Below the pieces are notes generated by a model. It was given only the letters and a program-made list of their open reading frames with translations, searched no databases and was not told where the DNA came from. Below are positions 7,015 through 13,748 of a DNA stretch of 24,226 nucleotides, in pieces. The stretch covers positions 1 through 24,226 of the forward strand of contig CAZOGY010000046.1 of assembly GCA_964579305.1 (NCBI GenBank). The letters run 5' to 3'. The number at the start of each line of letters is the position of its first letter. The stretch's first letter is position 1. Made by a program: the position numbers and the translations under genes. The stretch comes from JBCBWG01 sp964579305. GTDB lineage: Bacteria; Pseudomonadota; Alphaproteobacteria; Rhizobiales; Hyphomicrobiaceae.

Positions 7015-7515
7015 TTAACTGCGCCCAGGCACTTGCGTTGCCAACATCGCCAGTGCGGCATGAACGGTTGCAAGTCGGACTTCGCTCCGCCCGATATCGC
7101 CAAACCGATGCTCCGAATGGACAAGCGTGCCGCCGCGCAGGGCTGTCGCCATATGGACGAGACCGACCGGTTTCTCAGCCGTCCCGCCACCTGGGCCGGC
7201 AACCCCGGTGACCGCGACGACCAAGTCGGCGCGGCTGGCACCGAGTGCACCATCGGCCATTGCGCGCGCAACGGGCTCACTGACAGCGCCGTGTTCGCGC
7301 AACATGCTTTCGGGCACGTTCAAATGCGCCATTTTGGCTTCATTGGAATACGTGACAAAGCCGCGGTCGAACACGTCGGAAGACCCAGGCACCTCGGTCA
7401 GAACGGCTGCGATTAAGCCGCCCGTGCAACTTTCGGCGGTACCAAGCTTGAGCCCAGCCGCGCGGCACCAACTTAAGAGCTCGGCGCTGGCTTCGATGAG
7501 ATCGCTTGCGAACAT
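7015..7515 (-). CDS. pncC: Nicotinamide-nucleotide amidase (CinA C-terminal domain protein)
   Basis: A 166-residue single-domain CinA_C protein, without the N-terminal molybdopterin-binding-like domain of full CinA. Signatures are 'LGTAESCTGGLIAAVLTEVPGSS' with the likely catalytic Ser29, 'GFVTYSNEAK' with Tyr56 and Lys61, and 'AVTGVAGPGGG'. The enzyme deamidates nicotinamide mononucleotide to nicotinate mononucleotide, recycling the NMN made by DNA ligase. ATG 7515 is chosen because GGGAGA lies just upstream and the family begins a few residues later. An intrinsic terminator (7527-7561) ends immediately before that ribosome binding site, an unusual placement. Its stop is 62 bases from the convergent COQ10-like gene. 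Confidence 0.93.
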   Translation of the reverse strand: MFASDLIEASAELLSWCRAAGLKLGTAESCTGGLIAAVLTEVPGSSDVFDRGFVTYSNEAKMAHLNVPESMLREHGAVSEPVARAMADGALGASRADLVVAVTGVAGPGGGTAEKPVGLVHMATALRGGTLVHSEHRFGDIGRSEVRLATVHAALAMLATQVPGRS

Positions 7516-7526
7516 GATGATCTCCC

Positions 7527-7561
7527 AAAAAAGAAAAGCGGGCACGCAAAGCGTATCCGCT
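7527..7561 (-). terminator. Intrinsic terminator between marR and pncC, abutting the pncC ribosome binding site
   Basis: Read on the minus strand, an 11-bp stem (AGCGG, AT, ACGC against GCGT, GC, CCGCT, with one mismatch and one G-U) and a TTT loop are followed by TTTTCTTTTTT. The T run ends exactly where the GGGAGA of pncC begins. It should stop marR transcription or act as an attenuator for pncC. Confidence 0.8.
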
Positions 7562-7605
7562 CTTAGAAGACCAAGCAAAGTGAAGCCGCGGAGAAGCGGT
7601 CCGAC

Positions 7606-8085
7606 TTAAGCTGGCGCCAGTTTCTCCGCATTCTGCAACAGACCATCGAGCAGTTCACGGCTCTCGTGGCCCATAACACCGACCGCACGGCGCTGCGCTT
7701 CGACCCAAAGCGGGTAGGCGACCTTGATGACGTCCTGACCCTTCGGCGTCAGATGCAATCCGCGACCACGGCGACCGGCCGGCGGGTCCATCACGATCAT
7801 GCCAAGTGAGAGCAAGCGCTTCAGGTTGCGGGATAACGTCGATTTTTCGATATCCAGCGCGTAGCCGATTTCGACGGCTGTGATGCCGTCGCGGCTGGCA
7901 AGCTGTGTGAGAAGCGTGAATTGACTTGCCGTGATGCCGTGCGGGCGCAAGGCGTCATCATACATGCGGGTTACAATACGGCTTAACTGACGAACACGGG
8001 TAGCAAGACACGCGGATGCGGTATCCTCCGCGATCCGCGCGATATCTTCGGCGTCGTGCGCGACCGGCGCGGACATCATGTTCAT
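7606..8085 (-). CDS. MarR-family winged-helix transcriptional regulator
   Basis: A 159-residue DNA-binding regulator. The MarR fold is visible: an N-terminal dimer helix 'LATRVRQLSRIVTRMYDDAL', then 'HGITASQFTLLTQLAS', the helix-turn-helix 'AVEIGYALDIEKSTLSRNLKRLLSLGMI', the wing 'PPAGRRGRGLHLTPKG' and a C-terminal dimerisation helix. ATG 8085 is preferred, with GGGGGA a few bases upstream; ATG 8079 and ATG 8076 are alternatives. Longer in-frame starts would run through the hairpins at 8101-8143 and add unconserved sequence. The gene is divergent from the sugar-acid enzyme gene at 8288, the usual layout of a local MarR regulator and its target. A control role there, and self-control, are inferred. 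The ligand is unknown. Confidence 0.9.
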   Translation of the reverse strand: MNMMSAPVAHDAEDIARIAEDTASACLATRVRQLSRIVTRMYDDALRPHGITASQFTLLTQLASRDGITAVEIGYALDIEKSTLSRNLKRLLSLGMIVMDPPAGRRGRGLHLTPKGQDVIKVAYPLWVEAQRRAVGVMGHESRELLDGLLQNAEKLAPA

Positions 8086-8100
8086 GTCGTCCCCCAAGCG

Positions 8101-8143
8101 GATGGTCTTCCCCAAGACCAACAGGCCGGCGTCACCCCGGCCT
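8101..8143 (-). promoter_or_regulatory. Two adjacent perfect inverted repeats upstream of marR
   Basis: TGGTCTT (8103-8109) and AAGACCA (8114-8120) form a perfect 7-bp repeat around CCCC. AGGCCGG (8123-8129) and CCGGCCT (8137-8143) form a second perfect 7-bp repeat. The first ends 17 bases before the marR start. Neither is followed by a T run on the marR strand. They are candidate MarR operators or leader hairpins. Confidence 0.45.
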
Positions 8144-8247
8144 AAAGCGTCGGTTATCCACATGGCGTGATTCGAAGCTGGCGGGCAACGCGGCGCTTGC
8201 AAGGCAGACCGTCGGACCGCGCGTTGCAGGCGGGGGTGTGTCCAGGC

Positions 8248-8263
8248 GATGGTCTTGCGCAAG
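8248..8263 (+). promoter_or_regulatory. Candidate MarR site upstream of the enolase-superfamily gene
   Basis: The 16 bases here (GATGGTCTT, then GCGCAAG) match 14 of 16 positions of 8101-8116 and contain the perfect palindrome CTTGCGCAAG (8254-8263). The two copies sit 147 bases apart, near the start of each divergent gene, so one regulator could cover both. Function is inferred. Confidence 0.35.
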
Positions 8264-8287
8264 GGATCAAGGAGGCGGGGAAACACG

Positions 8288-9430
8288 ATGGCGGCCAAAA
8301 TCGCAGCTGTACATGCGCACGTTCTGTCAGCACCGCTGTCGGAGCCCTTTCACTGGTCGTTCAACAGCGCAGACAGCCGCGCAAGCTGTCTGGTGGAGAT
8401 TGTTGCTGACGATGGGACGGTCGGTTGGGGCGAGTGTTTTGGGCCAGCGCATCTGAATGCGCCGATCGTGGCCGCCTATGCCGCGTTTTTGATCGGCGAA
8501 GACCCGCTGGCGACGGAGCGGCATTGGCAGACACTCTACAATCGGTTCCGCGATCAAGGCCAGAAAGGCCTCGCGATCACAGCATTGAGCGGTGTTGACA
8601 TTGCGCTGTGGGACCTCAAAGGACAACTGCACGCCGCCCCGGTGCACGTGCTCATGGGTGGGCCGCTGCGACGCCAAGTCCAGGCCTATGCGACGGGCAC
8701 CTACCGCAAACAAGGCGGCGACCCACTCGATTACATCGTGGCGGAGGTGCGCGGTTATCAGCGCGAAGGTTTTCCTGCGGCGAAGCTGAAAATTGGCTTT
8801 GGGCTGCGTGATGATTTGGCGTTGATCCGAGCTGTACGCGAGGCCGTGGGGACGAACTTTGGCCTGATGCTGGACGCGAACCACGGTTACGACGTTGTCG
8901 ACGCCGTTGCGCTCGGCAATGCCGTCGCTTCCTGTGAGATTGGCTGGTTTGAAGAGCCGGTCGTGCCCGAAGACCTCGACAGCTATGCCGAGGTTAAAGC
9001 CCGCCAGCCGATCCCAGTTGCGGGCGGGGAATGCGAATTCACACGGTGGGGATTTCGCGAGGTTTTGACCCGTCGGGCCATGGATATCATTCAGCCCGAC
9101 ACATGCGCGGCTGGCGGGCTGTCCGAGTGCAAGAAGATCGCGGACATGGCGACGGCTTTTGGGGTGCGCTACGTGCCCCACGTCTGGGGCACCGGAATTG
9201 GGCTTGCGGCGGCGCTTCAGTTGCTTGCGGTGCTCCCCAACACGCCGCCGCGCTTGATCCAGCGTGAGCCGATCCTCGAATTTGACCGTTCGGAACATCC
9301 GTTTCGACAAGCGGTCCTGTCGGAGCCGATCGAACATAGCGCAGGCGTTGTGACGATCCCGGACGGGCCTGGGCTTGGCATCACCGTCGACCGCGACGCC
9401 GTTGCCAAGTTTTGCGTGCAGACGATGTAA
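8288..9430 (+). CDS. Enolase-superfamily sugar-acid enzyme, probable D-galactarolactone cycloisomerase-like
   Basis: A 380-residue member of the mandelate racemase subgroup. Key residues are in place: the KxK base motif (K166, K168 in 'AKLKIGFG'), metal ligands D196 ('DANHGY'), E222 ('FEEPV') and E248 ('GGEC'), and the Asp-His dyad D271 ('QPD') and H298 ('PHVWGTG'). The overall sequence, such as 'DDGTVGWGEC', 'DQGQKGL' and 'TALSGVDIALWDLKG', resembles what I remember of Agrobacterium D-galactarolactone cycloisomerase (Gci), which converts sugar-acid lactones to 2-keto-3-deoxy acids. A sugar-acid dehydratase is the alternative; exact substrate is uncertain. ATG 8288 has GCGGGG and AAGGAGG upstream and matches the family length. 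No other sugar-acid catabolic gene is nearby, which is odd for this pathway. A divergent MarR gene is the likely regulator. Confidence 0.85.
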   Translation: MAAKIAAVHAHVLSAPLSEPFHWSFNSADSRASCLVEIVADDGTVGWGECFGPAHLNAPIVAAYAAFLIGEDPLATERHWQTLYNRFRDQGQKGLAITALSGVDIALWDLKGQLHAAPVHVLMGGPLRRQVQAYATGTYRKQGGDPLDYIVAEVRGYQREGFPAAKLKIGFGLRDDLALIRAVREAVGTNFGLMLDANHGYDVVDAVALGNAVASCEIGWFEEPVVPEDLDSYAEVKARQPIPVAGGECEFTRWGFREVLTRRAMDIIQPDTCAAGGLSECKKIADMATAFGVRYVPHVWGTGIGLAAALQLLAVLPNTPPRLIQREPILEFDRSEHPFRQAVLSEPIEHSAGVVTIPDGPGLGITVDRDAVAKFCVQTM

Positions 9431-9910
9431 AGCGGGATCGGCGCGGAAGTTTTGCTTTGAAGTCCGCCTGGCAAGGCCCCGCCGAGCATGGTTGGCCTCG
9501 CGCGGGGCGGCGCTCACTGTTGGAGCCTGTCACCAGCTTCGTGCCGGCGTGGTTCACGCGGTGCGTGTCCGCACCCGTTGTCTTGCTTCGATTGTATCGT
9601 GGCCGCAAACCGCGCGTCCGTTCGATCCATTCGGCGCGTCTACAACCACTGGGTCGGGTTGGCGCATGGTCAATGCGCGTGCCCCGGTGGACCCAAAGCT
9701 TCCTCCTTGAGAAGTCGCTCGCAGGTTCCAACGCCTGGTGCACCTGTCACCGCCGCTCATTTGATGAGGTCCGGAAGCGTCCGGTCATCGCGGACCGCAA
9801 CCGACGGTGCCAACTGTCATCCAGCCGTCATGAGCAGCCTGGGCCGCCTGCGACATTTGGTCAAGCAGGCCGCGCGAAAATGATTTTGCGAATTTGGCCA
9901 GCGGTTTTTC
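9431..9910. other. 480-base stretch without a recognisable gene
   Basis: It lies between the convergent enolase-superfamily gene and ispDF. Several short open frames overlap on both strands, none with a good ribosome binding site or family resemblance. A 7-bp inverted repeat GCCCCGC/GCGGGGC (9476-9482 and 9502-9508) is present, but no stem with a T run, so neither flanking gene has a clear terminator here. Confidence 0.5.
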
Positions 9911-11155
9911 TCAAAGCGCGGGCAGCACAACGGTGGCGCTTGCCATCGCGGCAATCCCTTCGCGACGCCCCGTGAAGCCAAGCTGTTCCGTGGTTGTCGC
10001 CTTCACCCCGACGCGCGAAACGTCGATTTCGATGATCTGGGCGATGCGTGCGCGCATGGCATCGCGATGCGGCCCAATCTTGGGTGCTTCGCACAACAAC
10101 GTCACGTCGACGTTGGAGATGCGGCCGGCTCGTGCGCGGACGCGGCGCGCGGCATCGGTCAGGAAGAGATGGCTTTCGGCGCCTTTCCATTGCGGGTCGG
10201 ACGGCGGGAAATGCGCACCGATGTCGCCATCGCCGATTGCCCCCAATATGGCGTCGGTCAGCGCATGCAGACCGACGTCGGCATCGGAATGTCCATCAAG
10301 GCGGGCGTCGTGCGCAATTTTGACACCGCACAGCCAAACGTGATCGCCCGGGGCAAAGCGGTGCACGTCGAAGCCTGTTCCGGTGCGGACGTCTGGCAGC
10401 ATGCCCATCGCGATGCGTTCCTCAGCCATGCGATAATCCTCCGGCGTGGTGATTTTGAAATTGCCAGAGCGCCCTGCAACAAGCCGGACAGGGATGCCAA
10501 ATGCTTCGGCGACTTCGGCGTCGTCTGTGAATTCGTGATCTGTGCGCGCTGCTGCCTCATGGGCCAGGCAAATTGGGCCGAACGCGAATGCCTGCGGCGT
10601 CAGGGCACGCCAGAGGCCTGCGCGTGGGATCGTCTGGGCAATCGTCCCGCCGGGCGCATCACGCTTAAGCGTATCGGCGAGGGGCAGGGCGACGATGGCT
10701 CCGGTCGCGGCATCAACGGCGGCCAGGACCTGCGCAATATCGTCGGTGGTCACAAACGGCCGTGCTGCATCGTGGATCAAGACCACGTCGGGCGCGATGT
10801 CCCGCAGACTTTCCAAGCCCAGACGCACGCTTTCTTGACGGGTGGCGCCACCGGTCACGGGGGAGAGAAGGCGCTCGCGACAATCGTCAACGGCATCAGC
10901 GTAGAGCGCGTGATCGTCCTGGTGGATGACAACGCGGATGTCATCAACGGTGCTTGCGTCGAGGAATGGCTGCAAGGTCCATCGCAGGATTGCCCGGCCG
11001 TCAGCGCCGAGTGGCAAGTATTGTTTTGGGGCCGTTTGGCCAGAAGCGCGAGCTTGCGCGCCGAGCCGGGTGCCGCGGCCGGCTGCGACGATCAAAGCCG
11101 CAACGCGCTGGCGCAGCGGTTCGGCAGGCGTGGCATGGCCGGTGTCATTGGTCAT
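9911..11155 (-). CDS. ispDF: Bifunctional IspD/IspF (MEP isoprenoid pathway)
   Basis: A 414-residue fusion of two enzymes of the non-mevalonate isoprenoid pathway. Residues about 18-250 are 2-C-methyl-D-erythritol 4-phosphate cytidylyltransferase: 'ALIVAAGRGTRLG', 'APKQYLPLG', 'LIHDAARPF' and 'FKITTPEDY'. Residues about 254-414 are 2-C-methyl-D-erythritol 2,4-cyclodiphosphate synthase: 'GTGFDVHRF' (metal ligands D263, H265), 'DGHSDADVGLHALTDA' (H289), 'DIGAHFPPSD' and 'ATTTEQLGFTGR'. The fusion is common in alpha- and epsilonproteobacteria. ATG 11155 is chosen because it precedes the conserved cytidylyltransferase start by about 15 residues; its ribosome binding site is weak, and a TTG at 11224 would add 23 unconserved residues. 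It is divergent from dusB. The intervening step, IspE, is not in the window. Confidence 0.96.
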   Translation of the reverse strand: MTNDTGHATPAEPLRQRVAALIVAAGRGTRLGAQARASGQTAPKQYLPLGADGRAILRWTLQPFLDASTVDDIRVVIHQDDHALYADAVDDCRERLLSPVTGGATRQESVRLGLESLRDIAPDVVLIHDAARPFVTTDDIAQVLAAVDAATGAIVALPLADTLKRDAPGGTIAQTIPRAGLWRALTPQAFAFGPICLAHEAAARTDHEFTDDAEVAEAFGIPVRLVAGRSGNFKITTPEDYRMAEERIAMGMLPDVRTGTGFDVHRFAPGDHVWLCGVKIAHDARLDGHSDADVGLHALTDAILGAIGDGDIGAHFPPSDPQWKGAESHLFLTDAARRVRARAGRISNVDVTLLCEAPKIGPHRDAMRARIAQIIEIDVSRVGVKATTTEQLGFTGRREGIAAMASATVVLPAL

Positions 11156-11369
11156 GTTGGGTCCGGGCGTAAAGACATGCGGTTTGCGGCACAGCCGCGT
11201 GCTGCGGCTTCGGTTTGCGCGCAACCCACCGGTTGGCAGGCTTGGGGCCGTCCGGTCAAGCCGCCGTTACCGCCGGCGTTTGCCTCGCGCAGACTTATCC
11301 GATGCGCCGACCCACTTGTCGCGGCACGCTTGCATTCGCTGGCGCATCGCACTAACTTGCCTGAAAGCA

Positions 11370-11390
11370 AGGCACTATCAATCAGTGCCT
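11370..11390 (+). promoter_or_regulatory. Palindrome upstream of dusB-ntrBC, candidate NtrC operator
   Basis: AGGCACT (11370-11376) and AGTGCCT (11384-11390) are perfect inverted repeats around a 7-base spacer, 23 bases before the dusB start. The GCAC and GTGC halves are those of enteric NtrC sites, but 9 bases separate them here rather than 7. In rhizobia the dusB-ntrBC operon is, as I recall, negatively controlled by NtrC, so an autoregulatory site is plausible. Confidence 0.45.
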
Positions 11391-11413
11391 AAGCAATAAG
11401 CAGATCGGCGATC

Positions 11414-12487
11414 ATGCAAGCGGCCACGCCCGGCGCGAACCGGCTTAGTTTGTCTCTTCAACGTGTTGGCGTGCGCGCGCGCAACGCCGCCCTTTTGGCG
11501 CCGATGTCCGGGGTCAGCGATCCGCCTTTTCGCAGGCTTGCCCATCGCCTTGGAGCGGGGCTGGTCGTGTCGGAAATGGTCGCCAGCGGCGAGTATGTGC
11601 GCGCGCGACGCAAAGCCGTTTCTAAAGCAAGTGACGCGGGCGTTACTCCGTTCGTGATGCAACTTGCCGGGTTTGACGCCCACTGGATGGGTGAAGCAGC
11701 CAAGCTCGCCGTGGACGCCGGTGCCGATGTCATCGACATCAACATGGGTTGCCCGGCCCGTGAGGTCACGGGCAAGCAATCTGGCAGCGCGCTGATGCGC
11801 GATCTGGATCACGCGCTGACCCTGATCGATGCCACGGTGCGTGCGGTCTCGGTTCCTGTCACGCTCAAGATGCGGATGGGCTGGGACCATGCCAGCTTGA
11901 ATGCGCCGGAGCTGGCACAGCGCGCCGAGGCCGCAGGCGTGCGGATGATCACGGTGCATGGGCGCACGCGGTGTCAATTCTATAAGGGTCAGGCGGACTG
12001 GGCATTCGTGGCCCGGGTCAAGGCTGCGGTCAGCGTTCCCGTCGTCGTCAATGGCGACATCACGGGCTTGGGCGACGCCCGCGCGGCGCTTGCGCAGTCC
12101 GGCGCCGATGCCGTCATGATTGGCCGCGGTGCCTATGGCCGACCGTGGCTCCCCGGCGCAATCGGGCGGGCTCTTGAGGCAAGTGATGCGTCGGCTGACG
12201 TGGATCCGATGTCGCCGCCGGAGCCGATCGCGGATATGGCCCAAGCGCACGTGGCAGACATGTTGAGCCACTACGGACGTGCGAACGGCGTCAAGAACGC
12301 GCGCAAGCACATCGCCTGGTATCTCAAGGCGGCGGGTTTCACGGGCACAGAACTGAAGGCGCACCGGAGGGAGCTTTGCACTTGCGAGAGCCCTGATGTG
12401 GTGTTGCGCGCGCTGGGGCACGTGCTTTCAAACGCACCGGGGGGCGTTCAGCCAAGCGATCCGACGACCATGGATGCCGCCGCATGA
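11414..12487 (+). CDS. dusB: tRNA-dihydrouridine synthase B (NifR3)
   Basis: A 357-residue FMN enzyme that reduces specific uridines in the tRNA D-loop using NADPH. The TIM barrel shows 'LAPMSGVSDPPFRRL' at the N-terminus, 'VMQLAGFD', the active-site loop 'DINMGCPAREVTGKQSGSALM' with catalytic Cys113, 'LKMRMGWD', 'ITVHGRTRCQFYKGQADW', 'VNGDI' and 'MIGRGAYGRPW'. The C-terminal helical tRNA-binding domain ('KNARKHIAWYLK') follows. It was long known as nifR3 because in this class it precedes ntrB. The stop overlaps the ntrB start by 4 bases (ATGA), so the two are translationally coupled. The ribosome binding site before ATG 11414 is weak. A palindrome lies at 11370-11390. Confidence 0.96.
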   Translation: MQAATPGANRLSLSLQRVGVRARNAALLAPMSGVSDPPFRRLAHRLGAGLVVSEMVASGEYVRARRKAVSKASDAGVTPFVMQLAGFDAHWMGEAAKLAVDAGADVIDINMGCPAREVTGKQSGSALMRDLDHALTLIDATVRAVSVPVTLKMRMGWDHASLNAPELAQRAEAAGVRMITVHGRTRCQFYKGQADWAFVARVKAAVSVPVVVNGDITGLGDARAALAQSGADAVMIGRGAYGRPWLPGAIGRALEASDASADVDPMSPPEPIADMAQAHVADMLSHYGRANGVKNARKHIAWYLKAAGFTGTELKAHRRELCTCESPDVVLRALGHVLSNAPGGVQPSDPTTMDAAA

Positions 12488-13680
12488 GCAAGCGAAGCGC
12501 AACAGCGAAGGCACGCAAACGGGACAAGCCAACACCGCGCGTTGAACCCGCCGGGCTTGACAAGCGTGCGGCGGGTTTTGAGGCCCTGCTTTCGGCACTG
12601 CCGCACCCGATTTTCGTGGTCACGCCGGATAATCATATTGCTTACGCAAACCCAGCGGCTGAGCATTTCATCGGCGTCAGTATCAGTGTGCTCCGGCGCC
12701 AGGCGCTTGATGATCTCGTCGCATTCGGATGTCCGCTTCTTGCCCTGTTGGATCAAGTCCGGCGCAATACGGCGACGATCAACGAATACGGCGTCGAAAT
12801 CGCCGTGCCGCGTGCTGGGGGTGCCAAGCTCGTCGACATCTACGCGGGCCCGGTGCCCGAAACGCCCGACCACGTTTTTATCCTGATGCAGCAGCGCTCC
12901 ATGGCGCAGATGATTGAGCGGCAATTGACGCATCGCGCTGCCGCCCGTTCGGTTTCCGGACTCGCTGCCATGCTTGCCCACGAGATCAAGAACCCGCTGT
13001 CGGGTATCCGCGGGGCTGCGCAACTGCTTGAGCCGAATTTGTCTGAGAGCGATCGCGCGCTTTCGCAGCTCATCTGTAGTGAGACCGACCGGATTCGCGA
13101 TCTTGTGGATCGGATGGAAGTTTTTGGCGATGACCGCCCGTTGCAACCCGAAGCGCTGAACATCCACGACATTCTGGATCACGTCTGTCAGGTTGCGCAG
13201 AACGGTTTTGCCCAATCGATCAAGCTCATTGCTGCGTACGATCCCTCCTTGCCGCCGATATCAGGCCATCGCGACCCGCTCGTCCAAGCGTATTTGAACC
13301 TGGTCAAGAACGCGGCTGAAGCCGTCAGCGAGACCAACAAGCCAGGGCGGATCACGCTGCGGACGGGGTTTCGGCCCGGCGTGAAGTTCTCTCTGCCTGG
13401 CGCGGGCCCGCGCGTTGCGCTGCCGCTTGTTGTCGAAATCGAGGACAATGGGCCGGGTATCCCCGAAGACCTGCAGCCGCACTTGTTTGATCCATTCGTC
13501 ACCACCAAGCGCTCAGGGTCCGGACTGGGCCTTGCGCTGGTTGCCAAGATCATCGCCGACCATGGCGGGGTCATCGAATTTGAAAGTGCGCCGGGCCAGA
13601 CGATTTTTCGAACGCTTCTACCCATGCATCAGGCCAATGAAACTGCCGCCAAAACGGCACGACCCCAGCGCAGCCCTTAA
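12484..13680 (+). CDS. ntrB: Nitrogen-regulation sensor histidine kinase NtrB
   Basis: A 398-residue soluble kinase/phosphatase that sets NtrC phosphorylation according to nitrogen status, controlled by PII proteins. A PAS domain (about 32-140, 'LLSALPHPIFVVTPDNHIAYAN') precedes the H-box 'LAMLAHEIKNPLSGIRGAAQLL'-like segment with phospho-acceptor His166. The HATPase domain has the N-box 'LNLVKNAAEAV', the G1 box 'EDNGPGIP', the F box 'LFDPFVTTK' and the G2 box 'GSGLGLALV'. No membrane segment is present. The N-terminal 25 residues are basic and unconserved. It overlaps dusB by 4 bases, and 68 bases separate it from ntrC. Confidence 0.96.
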   Translation: MSKRSATAKARKRDKPTPRVEPAGLDKRAAGFEALLSALPHPIFVVTPDNHIAYANPAAEHFIGVSISVLRRQALDDLVAFGCPLLALLDQVRRNTATINEYGVEIAVPRAGGAKLVDIYAGPVPETPDHVFILMQQRSMAQMIERQLTHRAAARSVSGLAAMLAHEIKNPLSGIRGAAQLLEPNLSESDRALSQLICSETDRIRDLVDRMEVFGDDRPLQPEALNIHDILDHVCQVAQNGFAQSIKLIAAYDPSLPPISGHRDPLVQAYLNLVKNAAEAVSETNKPGRITLRTGFRPGVKFSLPGAGPRVALPLVVEIEDNGPGIPEDLQPHLFDPFVTTKRSGSGLGLALVAKIIADHGGVIEFESAPGQTIFRTLLPMHQANETAAKTARPQRSP

Positions 13681-13748
13681 GCGGGGCCGCGTCAACCAAA
13701 CGGCGGAGCGCCCGCGCGGCCGCCATAGACGGACGGGAGATCAAGACC

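Noticed and set aside
8327..9517. Long minus-strand open frame opposite the enolase-superfamily gene
   Set aside because: It is antisense to a gene with all catalytic residues in place and has no recognisable domain.
10067..11392. Long plus-strand open frame opposite ispDF
   Set aside because: It is the mirror of ispDF codons in GC-rich DNA, with no ribosome binding site or family resemblance; ispDF on the other strand has complete catalytic motifs.
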